DNA of 64,000 nt from Stenopsyche tienmushanensis (lineage: Eukaryota > Arthropoda > Insecta > Trichoptera > Stenopsychidae): assembly GCA_008973525.1 (NCBI GenBank), contig WACJ01000273.1:1-64000 (forward strand), read 5' to 3'. Shown here piece by piece: positions 22,700-34,339 of the stretch. A model generated the notes under the pieces. That model was given only the letters and a program-made list of their open reading frames with translations, was not told where the DNA came from and made no database searches. A program made the position numbers and the translations under genes. The first letter of the stretch is position 1, and each line of letters begins with the position of its first letter.

Positions 22700-23350
22700 T
22701 TTTAGTATTAAATGATGGGGATGGTCAAATGAGATAAAAACATACTAGTCTTAATTTTTCCTTTGATCGAAACAAGCGCGAGATTACAAAAAGAGCCTGC
22801 GGGAAGAAAACTTCTTGCAGCCAAGGTTTTTATTCTTGTTTTCTGCGTGTTCGCATTCTTTCTCTTTTAAAAATATAGAACATATCTAGCAAATTTAGTG
22901 AATTGTACCTATACAGATTAACAATGGCTTTACATGGGGGTACCATTTCGCCCACGCAACTTTGATTGAGTGTGTTTAAAAATTTCGAGAGTTTTTACAA
23001 GCTCTTAATTGTATTTAAAATTCTACGTATTCAGAATATTCTTAGAATTCTTCTATACACTTAAATTGGTAAGAATCTTTAAATCTGAATTAAGAATTTA
23101 TATTTTTTAATAAATGTATCCTCTATGTTGTTACTACGAAATACTCTATGTTGTTACTACGAAACTACGAAATGTTTCCATCTTCAAAATAAATTATTAA
23201 CATACATTTATTTCGGCTTAAAATTACTAACAACTTGCTAATAAATAACCAATTTAACAAAAATCGTATTCTGAGCAATACAAATTATTTTTTTCAAATT
23301 TTTTGAGAAATCAGTAAATTCTCGATTTTACATATATCTTGAGAAATATG
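22700..23350 (+). repeat. Hairpin repeat plus TCTCGAGA-family end, first of a direct pair
   Basis: Begins TAGTATTAAATGATGGGGAT. The hairpin CTGCGGGAAGAA-loop-TTCTT...GCAG sits at 22797-22820 (three bases shorter on the right arm than in other copies). From about 23190 it continues into the shared interior TTCGGCTTAAAATTACTAAC and ends in weakened GAGAAATCAGTAAATTCTCG. The same order recurs at 23735-24540. At 23123-23162 is a small tandem duplication of a TATGTTGTTACTACGAAA unit. Non-coding. Confidence 0.65.
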
Positions 23351-23489
23351 CAGTCCTGATTTTCGACTAAACTTCTTTCGGTGATTCTTTTTACCTTTTT
23401 GTAGTATTATTTTGGAATATCTTAACAAGCGAGAATACCTAATTTCAGTTAAATGTAATTTGTAAAGCTTTATTTGAAATTTTGCTAAG

Positions 23490-23729
23490 TATCTCCGAAG
23501 TCGCCACGGTGTTTTGCATGGCGATTGTGGAACATTCGCATTTTTTTATATTGAGTTTCGTTGTCTTTGTCGGGCTTTGTCGGGGAAATGTTTTGGTTTG
23601 TGATAAGGTCGCTTAGACACTTAATAGCATTCAGAGAAGTTGTAAACTGATACATGAATGAATAGAGTTAAGATTCGTATGGTTCCTTGTGTGGTGGTTG
23701 AGAGTAGACAAACGACCGCAAAGGGTTAA
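23490..23729. mobile_element. piggyBac MITE, right part
   Basis: Ends ACGACCGCAAAGGG then TTAA (23726-23729), so inward it reads TTAACCCTTTGCGGTCG, a classic piggyBac-type terminus. The interior GTCGCCACGGTGTTTTGCAT and TTATATTGAGTTTCGTT matches the MITE at 45933-46593, minus its left half. It sits between the two halves of the direct pair at 22700-24540. Confidence 0.75.
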
Positions 23730-23734
23730 ATGTA

Positions 23735-24540
23735 AGTATTAAATGATGGAGGTGGTTAAGTGAGATAAAAAATACTAATCTTAATTTTTTTCTTTGTTCA
23801 ATACAGGCGCGAGATTACAAAAGGAGCCTGCGGGAAGAAAACTTCTTCTCGCAGCCAAGGTTTTTATTCTTGTTTTTTACGCGTTCGCATTTTTTCTCCT
23901 TTAAAAATACAGAACGTTTGGCAAATCTAGTGAATTGTATCTGCACAAATTAACAGCGGCTTTGTTTTGGGGTGCAACATTTTCTAATTTTCTCTGATTG
24001 AGTTTGTTAAATAATTCCGAGGGTTTTCCAAGTTTAATTGTATTTAAAATACTACTTAGTATTTAATTCTGAGTTAAGAATTTAAATTTTTGAATAAGTG
24101 CATTATCTATATTCTAAAAAAAATATATATAAACAAAAAAATGTGTGTACAGCAGTTACTGATTACATATAAATACTATTTTCTTAGTATGTAATTGAAA
24201 TAAAATAACTAGGAATTCGGTTAATATTTAAAATTTAATTACATTACTTTATATTGTTACAAAAAACACATACCATTTATAGTAGAATCTAGTTCTATTT
24301 TTGGTTAAAAATTCCAATGAGCTACGAAATATTTCCCTCTTCCAAATAAATTATTAATACACATCTATATAAGCCTAAAACTACAATCAATTTGCCAATG
24401 AATAACCTATTCAACCAAAATCTTATTCATAAATGTTTTTAACATATTAAGAATTCTAATAAAACCTTTCAAACAAAATTAATTTTGGCATTTTCTAAAA
24501 TTTCTCGAGAAATCATTAAATTTCTCGATAACTTTCATTT
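23735..24540 (+). repeat. Hairpin repeat plus TCTCGAGA-family end, second of a direct pair
   Basis: Opens AAGTATTAAATGATGGAGGT. A full hairpin lies at 23828-23854 (CTGCGGGAAGAA, AAC loop, TTCTTCTCGCAG; one mismatch). It continues through GCAAATCTAGTGAATTGTA, then the interior shared with 12540-12610, and ends with TCTCGAGAAATCATTAAATT near 24504. About 800 bp, non-coding, direct repeat of 22700-23350. Confidence 0.65.
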
Positions 24541-26880
24541 GCATCGCATAAGAATACTACAAGCATTTTTGTTTGAAATTTAAAAAATCATTGAGGTAGG
24601 TCTTCTAAACGAGCCATCAATTATTAGACGCATCTTTTGTTGTATTTATTTATGCTAAACATATTATATTGGATCATTAAATATATCATCACCATTATTT
24701 TTTTTAATAAATATTATAGGCTGCCAAATACAAACAGATTTAGACAAATAGCTGCCTAGATTATGACTACAAAATTATGATGAAACACAGATGGCCCATT
24801 GAAGCTTCGGTTTGTTTGCCTTATGAATTCTTCAATATTGATTAGAAGATCAAAAAAACGGCATTTTAATTATAATAATCTTATATTTGGCAGTTAGTAT
24901 CAAAATTTTTTAGCAAAATTATCATAAAATACGATATTAAAGTGAATATTTGTACATTTTTCCTCGTATGATAAATTACAACAATCTGTATTCTTCATCT
25001 CGCACAAGTCTGAAGAGTTATTTTTATTTATAACCACACAAGTAGACGATTATTTATAGTGATGTCTGAAAACGACTACATAACGTAGAATAAGACTGAC
25101 TGAGACACGTATTCTTAATGCAATTGGGAAATCTCCGTTGGTAAGTATCGTCTTAATTTGGTGAAGCTTCTTCGGAGCATTTCAATCCGAGCCATAGCAT
25201 CTTGGCTGTCATCCCATTCAACCGACGTTTTAGAAATTTAAATCAAATGCTGCAAAATTATTACTTTAAAAGACATCCGATTTTATGGCAATGTTTTATT
25301 TTCGGCGATGAATCCGCCCGATAGAAAAGGGACTGCGCAAAGCCGGCAGAAGTTTGCTTGAGCAACTACGAGAAATATTTCATTTGATTTGTGTCAATTT
25401 TTTTGTCGTCGCTGAAAGTAGGCGGCCGGAACCACAAAGAGTGTTTTCCTTTAAGAGTACAGTTGCACTGTAACCGAGCGGTATCCTTGTAAAGTTGTCG
25501 GGGGTGAATGTAAAAGTTTCCCGGCATCCCGGGCCTGGCAGCATTTGTAGAATACTCCCGACTGGAGCATTGTTTGGGGGCGCAATATCCTCATAGGTGA
25601 GCCCCCCGATGCCCATACAATGCTTTTGCAAAAGTGTCCTGATACCGTCATAAAAAAGCTTTTCAATTCTCAAAAAGCTCTGAGCTTTATACTCGGAGTT
25701 GGCTCTCGGTGACATCATAGGGGAATACATCGGAAAAGCGCTCGCAAAATTCTATTCTCGCATGTACCCGAAAATCCCACTTTTATCGGCAATCACAAAC
25801 TCAAACGTTCTCGCGATTAATTTTGATATTTGCGAATTTGCCTTGTTTATATTCAGCATAAATTTATGACACTGTAAATTCTAAAAATGCAGCTCTTATA
25901 ACGCGATAAATTAACAAGTACGGAGCTTAGTTTCAAAGATTTGCCAAGTTTGAAGTTGATCGTTCCTTGAAAAGCGAACGTATTAAGCTTGACCGCCTTG
26001 ACTGATGAGGGTGTCCGGAGTGGGTTAAGCGAGATACGAAGACGAGGATTCGGATGGAGTGTCATCAAATGCCATTCTAGTGCCGGTAACATCAACAACC
26101 TCCGATGCTTAAAATTTCAAACGACGATCGATGATCTCCGCATCTTCCAAAAAAAAAAAAAATATGCAACACAAATCAAAATTATCTTTCGGCGTTATTC
26201 TTGAATATATTTAATTGTCGACTGCTCTCTTATGACACTCGGTTTCGAGTCAACTTTCCTCATCTTTACAAGTATCATTTTTTTCTGGGAATGGTGAGTC
26301 CCGCGTAACTGGATCAGTGCACACGTCTCTTGTATCGGTTCGGCGTATCTGCGACCCCACGCACTTATATCCCATTTTGTAAGATATACTTTTTTCAATT
26401 CTTGTGGAGCGGGAGGCCGGAGGAGCGTGGGGTGGCGTTGGGTGGTGGGTGGCGCGCCCGTCCACATATCTTATTATATGAGCAGATGAAGCGCAGGGGG
26501 TCGGGCCGCAATTGTGTGCGGTGTGTATCGAGGCTCTATCGATCGGCCGTGGCGCGTCAGCTCGGCCCGATGTGTCCATCCCTCACGGACTCTCCTTAAG
26601 GATAACAGAACACATTTCTCATTCTTCCAAATGTCATATCTAATCATAGATCCAGTCCGCAGCTTCACATTCAAAACTAACCAAAAGTAATATTATAATT
26701 TGTCAATAAGTCCTTTCATCCAGCATTTGGACCCTTAGCTGTCGTATCATTGGCTTAATGTATTAGTATCTTGACATATAACAACGGATAATACATATAT
26801 AGTAAAATATTAATTTTCTATCGTAAATTATTAATAAAGATCATTTCATAATGGATGGATTCATCAATAAGCAAAAAAGA
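24541..26880. other. Unassigned sequence with GC-richer islands at 25.1-25.8 and 26.0-26.7 kb
   Basis: 24541-25130 is AT-rich with no features. The islands carry short overlapping ORFs on both strands (25380-25730 minus, 116 codons; 26250-26579 minus, 109 codons) without recognisable similarity. A 14-base A run lies near 26150-26163 but no retroposed gene precedes it. Candidate regulatory DNA. Confidence 0.35.
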
Positions 26881-26904
26881 TGTCCACACCTAAAAAAAGT
26901 TACT

Positions 26905-27025
26905 GTTTAAAATGCATTTTAGGCAAATGAAATAATTGGGCCGCATTTCTTGGAAGATGTGCCTTTTTATGGCATTCAATTGAATCAAATTGATGTGTTT
27001 ATTGTCTATTTCTAGCAAGATTGGC
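26905..27025 (+). pseudogene. mariner-type transposase fragment
   Basis: A frame reads IGPHFLEDVPFYG, joined to IQLNQIDVFIVYF, a stop, then QD. This matches the mariner stretch that runs from the GP-hydrophobic-FED block through FLWPQL...IDV to the WFQQDGA catalytic motif. A deletion removes the segment between, and the TAG sits in place of the first Q of QQD. The closest relative in this window is at 45651-45904, which keeps part of the missing segment. Dead copy. Confidence 0.65.
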
Positions 27026-27154
27026 AAACCACTTTCAGAAGTGGAAAAACGGCACGTATTTTTGACCGATATAAACGCAAATGTTTTGAAAAGGACAAAA
27101 TTGATAAATTAAGCTCTGTGCCACATGTGCGTGTACACTCTTTCTGGGTCGATC

Positions 27155-27185
27155 GAGTGCGCACTCAACATTTGAGTGCACACTC
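27155..27185. repeat. Inverted repeat with 3-base loop
   Basis: GAGTGCGCACTCAA, CAT, TTGAGTGCACACTC: a 14-base stem with one mismatch, whose left arm itself contains the palindrome GAGTGCGCACTC. The flanking motif CACATGTGCGTGTACACTC resembles piggyBac-type subterminal sequence seen near 18440 and 58400, so it may mark an old element end. Confidence 0.6.
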
Positions 27186-27404
27186 ACAGCGCGGCTTTCA
27201 ATTTCAACGCGTTTTCGCCTTAACACTCTCATCGACTTGGTTGTAAAAATATTTGAATTTAAAAATCGACTTTAGCATGCATGTGCCTTCGTATTTTTAT
27301 GCAACTAATCAATTATGCATGTTGGCTTAAATGATCATAAAATGTAATGATATATAATCAATTTAAGCTCTTGGCATATTTTGATCATTTTAACACACGG
27401 TCCG

Positions 27405-27950
27405 GTTGTTTAATATAAAAAATAATTTGAAGGCGAAAGAATTTTATTTATTTTAGAAAAGATAAAAATACAATTCACAAATATATATAAATAAAACATC
27501 ATTTAGAAAATATGCTCAAAGTAATATTAAACATCGAGTGTTTCGTCATTTAGTCTGGACCTGATTTTGGTACGCTGTATGTAATGTACGCTCAGCTTCC
27601 ATACTTGTAGAATGTATCGTCATCTGATATTTAAATGCTAGTTTGAGTTCCCATTTTCGTATAACACCATCAATGTGACTGATAAAATTCCTTTCTGCTG
27701 AGAAACGGAATAAAACTCGCAAAATTCCCGATTTCCCGACAAATTATTTATTTCCGTCGCTGCAGATGAATACTTACACACTATAATACTTTGATATGAT
27801 TCGTAATTATAATACGGAAGAATACAAAAATTCAGAATCCCGTATCTATTATATTTCATATCGATATTCCCATTATTAGAGTCAAGGTGTAGCAAATACA
27901 TCACCGGTAGGGAAAGATTAATATAACAATTTGAAAAGCATATATGTACT
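27405..27950 (-). pseudogene. hAT transposase C-terminal remnant, copy 2
   Basis: Minus-strand copy of the sequence at 12860-13330. The dimerisation region reads SMEAERTLHTAYQNQVQTK then a stop (about 27604-27545), so the expected S-x-A after the R-x-F motif is degraded. Upstream in the transposon, the frame at 27904-27638 corresponds to the LDSNNGNIDMKYN segment shared by all three copies. The 3' flank with AATAAAATTCTTTCGCC is also shared. Non-functional. Confidence 0.75.
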
Positions 27951-27954
27951 GGAG

Positions 27955-28012
27955 ACAGCTACTGCCCCTAGGCGTCGCCTAAGCTCGCCAATTAGTAGTT
28001 ACGCCACTGTTT
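27955..28012. mobile_element. Terminal fragment of a DNA transposon (CAGTGGCGTAACTA end)
   Basis: Read on the minus strand from about 28012: CAGTGGCGTAACTACTAATT, then GGCGAGC and GGCGACGCCTAGGGGC. Ends of this form are common in hAT-like and related DNA transposons. A possible relative, CAGTGGCGTGCGGCTACGAC, is at 51216. No partner end or target duplication was identified. Confidence 0.4.
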
Positions 28013-28357
28013 GCAAGCGTCCATATTTCGGCGATAATGCCTCGATTTAGTAGCCTTCAACATGCTATAATTGATTTATATTAGCAACAATTCAAAAATA
28101 AATCATTCGTAAACAAATCTATTTTTAAACACGATATTTATACAAATAAAGTTCAAACTTAACATTGAAAGTTCCAAAGCGTATAGGATTTCACGGACAA
28201 AAACAACTTGAAAGCGCCGAAATACACAAACGAACTCTCCGAAATATTATCTTCTCGGATGACAATCTAACAATTGGTTTAAAATTCGTCAATAATTTTG
28301 AACAATGAATGAACACAAGGAGTCAAGGATATATTCTGGGCATTTAGCATTTAACTT
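28013..28357. other. Unassigned sequence
   Basis: AT-rich, with nothing recognised. Confidence 0.35.
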
Positions 28358-28665
28358 GTTTCTTCTTGAGAATTTTTCGAGAAATGTGTAGAATCGAGTA
28401 TTCTTAATTCTTGGGAAATTTTAATGTGTTAAAAATGTTAACAAATCTCTAACTTTCAAAATTATCTTATCTTTGTTTAAAATACGTCCTGAACTTATTC
28501 ATTCCAGCATAAAAATATCCATATTTTCTCAGAAAGTCAAGAGAGCTTATCCGACGATAACCATTTCATCAAAATATACCTACAATTGTTTCTCGAGAAT
28601 TTTCGTAGAATTTAAGAAATTAAATCGAAAATTCTCATTTTTCGATAAATTAGTCATTCAAAAAT
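28358..28665 (+). repeat. TCTCGAGA repeat family, short copy
   Basis: The left end GTTTCTTCTTGAGAATTTTTC leads into an interior with TCCTGAACTTATTCATTCCA and TCTCAGAAAGTC, and the right end has TTTCTCGAGAATTTTCG (28588) and CGAAAATTCTCATTTTTCGA. The interior matches 52040-52120 and 55580-55640. About 300 bp. Confidence 0.6.
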
Positions 28666-28899
28666 ATCTAATAATTTTATATAAAAAACATTATTTTTAT
28701 GTAAAATAAATCCTTATAATATGAATTTAATTCGTTCAAATTCTTCAATATGGACCGTTTTTTTGAAATCAACGCCATCTATACAACAAGTTTATAAATT
28801 TTCTTGTAAATATTGCAATGCAAATCCCATGAATATTATTTTATTTATATATTTTATATTTTTATTTAGTGTTTTAATGATATTACATTAATATTTTTT

Positions 28900-31100
28900 A
28901 CGCGATTAAATGATGCATCTCGGTATTAAATCAGAAATGGATACATTCGGCATTAAATGTAAGCGTAATGCCCATGGGGGATTAGTTTTAATTATTTTTT
29001 ATAGGTATATCGTCTCGTGCGAGTATCCGATCTCGTGTGGATGTTTATTGTAAGTTAGTCAGCGATCAAGTCCACGGTGGACGGTTCCCCGGGGAGCGAG
29101 CTCCGAGCTTTCGAGGGTAGACGGTCTAAGAATTCTGATGGTCCACTCTGCATTACCCCCGAATGTTTGCCATAAATATGCCAGATTACGTTTCTAAATC
29201 GACCTTTCGATGCTGCCATATTTGATCCGATATGTTTTATTCAATCGCTCCTCCTTTGTCTTGCGAAATTGTATAATTCAGCTGAAAAGTCAATAAAACA
29301 GCGAAATATAGAGGCGCAAAGTGTGGATGTTCTCCGGGTTATTTTATATCCGAGATGTATATTTCATGTTGGCGCTCTTCGGCGCGAGCAGCCGCCCACC
29401 GCGGGGTGGCGTCCACCCCGTCGGACCTCCCGCTTCCTCGCCAGAGGAACTATATTTTCTCTTTCCTATTATAGAGATCGCATTATGGCGAATGGAAAAT
29501 GCAATATCAACAACATCTGCCGGACACTAGAGCGCCATTATTGTCCGAGATGGACACATTACACAGGGACGGACCGAAATTCTATATACGTGTATAAATA
29601 TCTACAGGGCGCGCGCTCCCTGGGAAGTTTTTGAGATTCGAGCCCAATAACAAATAGGTCGAATCCTTTTTTGCCAAAAAAAAAATCTAGATTTAGATTC
29701 GAAAAATTATTTTTGTGGACGCGTCCGATGGAAGACGGTTCTTAATGGTTTTTCGCATTTAATTGGAGCACTCGATGACGGGATTAGTCGTCCCGGCGCC
29801 GAATCGCCCTCTTCCGAGCCGCTGTTACCTGATCCCGGTACACGATTTTCATTCTAGAAGCTGTAGCAGATTTAGGTCAACGAGATAAGCGAAACGGTCG
29901 TCAACGAAGACCTGCAGAGCGGACGTCGGACGAGGCCCCGCCACTTTGCAAAATATATCGGCACGGTGCGTTAAAAGATTGGTATGTTTCGGGAGGGTCG
30001 AGCAATTCGAGAGGAGAGGTCCAGCATCCCTCGGGAGCGAGTTGTTTTAGAATGATATGAAGGCACATTTGGCGAAACGTCATGAGGTGTCGAGCACGTT
30101 TCTCATTTTTGTCCGACGCCGTACTCCCGCCGGACTCCATTATTCCTGGGGCGGCCGTTACGGTTATTCGATTCCAGTTGCCAGAGTACACACAATACCA
30201 ATACCGATACAATTTACTAGATGGCACTACATTTTTCACTTTTGTGATTGCTTCTTTTGTGTTTTATACGAACGAGCCGCTGGCTACCTTTATTTACGGC
30301 CGGTCCACCTACGACTTGCCGCCTTTTCAACTACCGACCCGATCCTCCCTCAAACATCATAATTCTTACATATTGCCTTCGCTTTATAATGCCATAAAAA
30401 AGTCACCATTTATATATATATTTGTACATTTATATTCTATTTCAATTCTTCAACAAATGGTCATTTTACGACAATACAATTCGAACTAAGATGTTTGACG
30501 TGGTTTGCGCATTTCATTCATTTTGAGCATTTGACAGCAAACACAACGCTATAAATAAAAGCATTTACGAAAGCTATGAATCGAGAGCCCAATTAATTTT
30601 CATCATCTTAAGCCATAAAATATCTAATACGACCGACATTTTTTGATCGATCGCGACGCAATCCGTAACAATAGTCCCGATCCACGAGCCGGCAGCGATG
30701 AACGACGGAACACGTCTATGATTTGATTCGCTCAGTAATAAAGATCGAAATGCGATGGATGCTGGAGGTAATCAATAAAATGTTGAACAATCGGTACAAC
30801 ATATTTATTCAACTATCGCATAGTAGAAGAACCAGTGGCAAACAATCGAAGATGGTAGATGTAGATGACATGGATGGATTCCCGCGAAAATCTTCTTCCA
30901 TCAGGGGTGGGATCGAAGAGCTGATCATCCGAGGAGATCCTTCTCCGTAGGAATCTGGTCGTCAAGTCGTCGTCCTGAAGAGGTCCTTCTCCGTCAAATT
31001 CTGTTCGACAACTCCTCATATTCGGCGCCTTTTCTTTCCGTTGTCATGTTGGTGTTGCGTTGCATCACATAGCGGGACTTTCTAAGAACTCGACTATTAA
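28900..31100. other. GC-richer repeat-poor island, candidate regulatory DNA
   Basis: About 2 kb free of recognised transposons. It contains TTTAATTA- and CCATAAAT-type homeodomain-like sites (28990, 29170), a SOX-like CCATTATTGTCC (29534), a TATAAATA followed by a GC-rich tract (29592), and the palindromic GC patch TCCCCGGGGAGCGAGCTCCG near 29086. ORFs such as 29269-29634 (121 codons) and 30082-30489 (135 codons) overlap others and resemble nothing known. The motifs are short and could be chance. Confidence 0.4.
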
Positions 31101-31305
31101 CCGCCGATATAATGACATTTCGTTTTTTACCATTATATATAGATATATATATTGACATTTTCAAAATATACAAAAAAATAAAAGAAAAAAAAGTTACAAA
31201 TCTGATAGAAACAATAGAAGATGATATAGAAAATAATCATACTAAATTTAAGGTTAATCAATGAATTAGAACTTGAGATATGATGTCAATTTGTTGTGAA
31301 TTTTT

Positions 31306-31753
31306 TCAACTCTTTGCGGTCCTATGTCGAGTCTGGCTCGACATTCTGTTTCTACATTTTTTCCCCACTCAGATTTAAAATCAGGGCTGTTGCCTGGATA
31401 AAATCCTAAAACACAGGCAGTGATTCTTAACGCGCGCTTTCGTGAACATCTCCGATCATACTTACCATATTTTAACGCAAAAAATATTCAAAATACTTTT
31501 GTCCGAAACTAATGAATATAAAAAATAAAAATTTAAAAAACATGATCTCCATTTAGGCCAATGTTTTGAGAGATACCATACATTATGTAATTATAAACTA
31601 TAAAATATAATGCCTCTGTATAATTCATTAGTAAAATATACAGCTTTGGTAAAAAAAAATTATAATGTATTATTAAATAATAATTTAAAAATTGAAAAAA
31701 AAACGTTTTATCTTAAAAGTGTCTAAAATATTTAGGGACCGCAAAGGGGTTAA
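31306..31753. mobile_element. piggyBac MITE
   Basis: Left end TTCAACTCTTTGCGGTCC (a decayed TTAACCCTTTGCGGTCC). The right end GGGACCGCAAAGGGG is followed by TTAA at 31750-31753. Just inside the left end is the inverted repeat GTCGAGTCTGGCTCGAC (31326-31342). About 450 bp, non-coding. Confidence 0.75.
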
Positions 31754-31779
31754 ATCCATAGATTAAAATACGCCAATAA

Positions 31780-32050
31780 TATGAATGCGCCAGAGAAAGA
31801 AAGCACAGAGAGATAACAGTCACGAGATAAAAAACGAGCCTGCGGGAAGAATACTTCTTCCTGCAGATAAAGTTATTCGTCGATTTTTTTTTTTTGTTTT
31901 GTGCGTATCCGGTGAGAATAGATTTAGATGCACACGCATAAAAACAGAAAGATGTCAATGTTAATCTGGCGAATTTCTTCTGCACAGATTAACAGCGACT
32001 TCGCGTAAGGGTGCCATTTCACACACGCCACACTCTTCCCTCCTTATCTT
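31780..32050 (+). repeat. Hairpin repeat, diverged copy
   Basis: The most diverged of five copies. The hairpin at 31840-31866 reads CTGCGGGAAGAA, TAC, TTCTTCCTGCAG. Landmarks either side (GAGATAAAAAACGAGCCTGC, CTGCACAGATTAACAGCG, GGGTGCCATTTC) match 22770-22970 and 23800-23980. The TCTCGAGA part is absent here. Confidence 0.65.
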
Positions 32051-33834
32051 CGACCGTCCCGTCCCGGTGGATGTATCTCGTAAAAAAAGATAAAATTCTC
32101 ACAATTCTTTCCTTCTCTTCTTCTTTCAATAAATTATTTTTATTTTTATCTGTGATTGGGTTTGCAATAATGTCTTAAATGAAAAACGAGAAGATTATTC
32201 ATTTTTTTAAATAAAAATTGTCTGTTTATGCACAAACGGATGTCTGTCTAAAATGCTGTTACTAATTAAATTCCACCGGCTTAACTTTTCAGCCGGAAGT
32301 CAAAGTTTTTGCGGAGCTTTTTTCAACTCAATTAAAGGCTTTCACGTCGTTTTTAAATGCAACTATCGTCTGAATATCGGAAGCGAAAGCTGAAGCCCGC
32401 TCACAGATTCAGCATCTGGATATTGCCAAACGAACCAAATGGCAATGATCAATTTTATTCGCTTTTTATGCAAATTCAAAGGATATAATTTGATCGTAAG
32501 TATATAAAACGGGATTACATCACATCGACGTGTAACGGGATACCATTGAAAAGATAAATTACTATCGATGTAATGTATAAGTTTTGCCGAGTTCAATAGC
32601 GTCGGTATCTGGACACGATTTATATTTTATGTCCACCCTGGGGATGCGTTAGCTTCCCCCAGATCTGCGAAACTCTTTGAAGCTGGACACGGAAACTCGG
32701 GGGAGAATAAAAAAAAGATGTAAACATTGTAACTACATTCAATTTCCTGTCATTTTTCAAGCTGATAAATAATTCTGTCACTGTACGGTCACTCTCGGAG
32801 GGTGGACACGGTCCCGTCTTGCATTTTATATCAGATGTGCATCATAAATAAAATCTCGAGCTGTTCAAGATGGTCGCCTTTGAAGGTGAATTGCATTAAT
32901 GAAATGCCCTTATAAAAAAACGTACTTCTGTTTGTAGAAACGTACGTTTTTGTGTATATTGGGAGACGAAAAAATGTAGTTGATTCGATTGGCGACTTGT
33001 TTTGTACATCATAAGATTGGAAAACGGTCTCATCTGGTCGATGAGCGGAAGCGCCGACCTGTAGATTTATTATTGCAGCATTTTTGGTGTTCTTCTTGGG
33101 AAAACGTATTTCGGCCATAATTCGTTCATTACTAATTCCCTTTCACCGTTTCCCGCTTCTCACAGCTTATTTTCTCTTTTCCTGGCGTGTTTCCCCCGAC
33201 TGGGATGCTGCCTCAGCAATTTTCAATTTCCGGTCTCAGTCGTTATTCTTTGGTTTTTACGTCACGTTCAGTTACTTCCATAACAGGGCAGGCATCATCA
33301 AACTTCCCCGGGCTCGTATTAAAGAGAAAACTGTACGCTCATACGGAAAACAAATTAAATTTTCCATCCTACCCCTAAACAATTTTCAACGCATCTCTCC
33401 GCAGCAGCAGTTCTTTCCATGGGAATGAGAGGAATTGGAATTGGAAAAGAACATGGCCATAATCGAACTCGTGACTATTATACGTGTATCTTGCACCCTA
33501 TATGACATTGAGCCAAATTTAATCACACATAACAGGGATCATTTGGAGCACATAATACAAATCCAAAATATCAAGACCCACACGAAGATTTATATAAATT
33601 TGTTAATTTTAAACATATACTACATTGATAAGACATATTAAAATCAACTTATATACCTATCATAGTTATATGCAGAAAGCTATGCAGAAATAAAGTCTAT
33701 CAAGATCAACTACGTCCGATGACTGATATAACACCTTAAAAAGAAGATGACGACAATCATTAACATTTATTAAATAATGACAGTCTTTTAAATTTCTGGG
33801 AGATATTCTTATCTGAACTTCAAAGCTTAGACTC
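32051..33834. other. Unassigned sequence with GC-richer stretches
   Basis: Repeat-free to my eye, with GC-richer patches at 32270-32850 and 33100-33430. The ORF at 33084-33428 (plus, 114 codons) is not recognised. TATATAAAACGGG near 32509 resembles a TATA box. Candidate regulatory DNA. Confidence 0.35.
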
Positions 33835-34320
33835 TTCACAATGTATCTTCTAAATAAATTTGCAACATTTTTATTATTTGCGGAGTTATAACTATTTTAG
33901 TGACGCGAAAAATAAACCGGTTTCATCAGAATAATTTTTTTTAAAAAACTACTTTTTTCAACATGGTTAACATGATATCTCAAGTTTTATTTAAAAGATT
34001 TATTTCAAATTTGGTAATTTTTTTTCATATAACCTTCTATTGTTCCCACCAGATTTATTTAAAAAAAAACACTTTTATTAACTATTTAAAAAAAATTAAA
34101 ACTGAAAAAATAAGGACCAAAAATGACTTTTTTTTAAATAGTTGCCATTTTTTGAAAATTTTCTTTGAGTTAGGGACTATATACATATATCTTACCTAAT
34201 TAAGAATCTTTTTTATTTTATATGACCAGAAGGATTAAAATCGTATCATCCAGGAAACGCCTTTTTTTACCCCTTACACCTTACCAATGTATAACTATTT
34301 GTTTTGTATTTGTCACCCAA
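33835..34320 (+). repeat. Unclassified dispersed repeat (CTACTTTTTTCAAC family), copy 2
   Basis: Same landmarks and order as 7840-8240: GGAGTTATAACTATTTTAGTG, CTACTTTTTTCAAC, ATCTCAAGTTTTA, CTATTGTTCCCACCAGATTT and TTTTTTACCCCTTACACC. Copy 2 has roughly 85 extra bases around 34100-34200. No transposase motif. Confidence 0.65.
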
Positions 34321-34339
34321 AATATGTGCCTCTAGACTA

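Noticed and set aside
26140..26165. Poly(A) tail of a processed pseudogene
   Set aside because: No coding-like sequence or target duplication precedes the A run.
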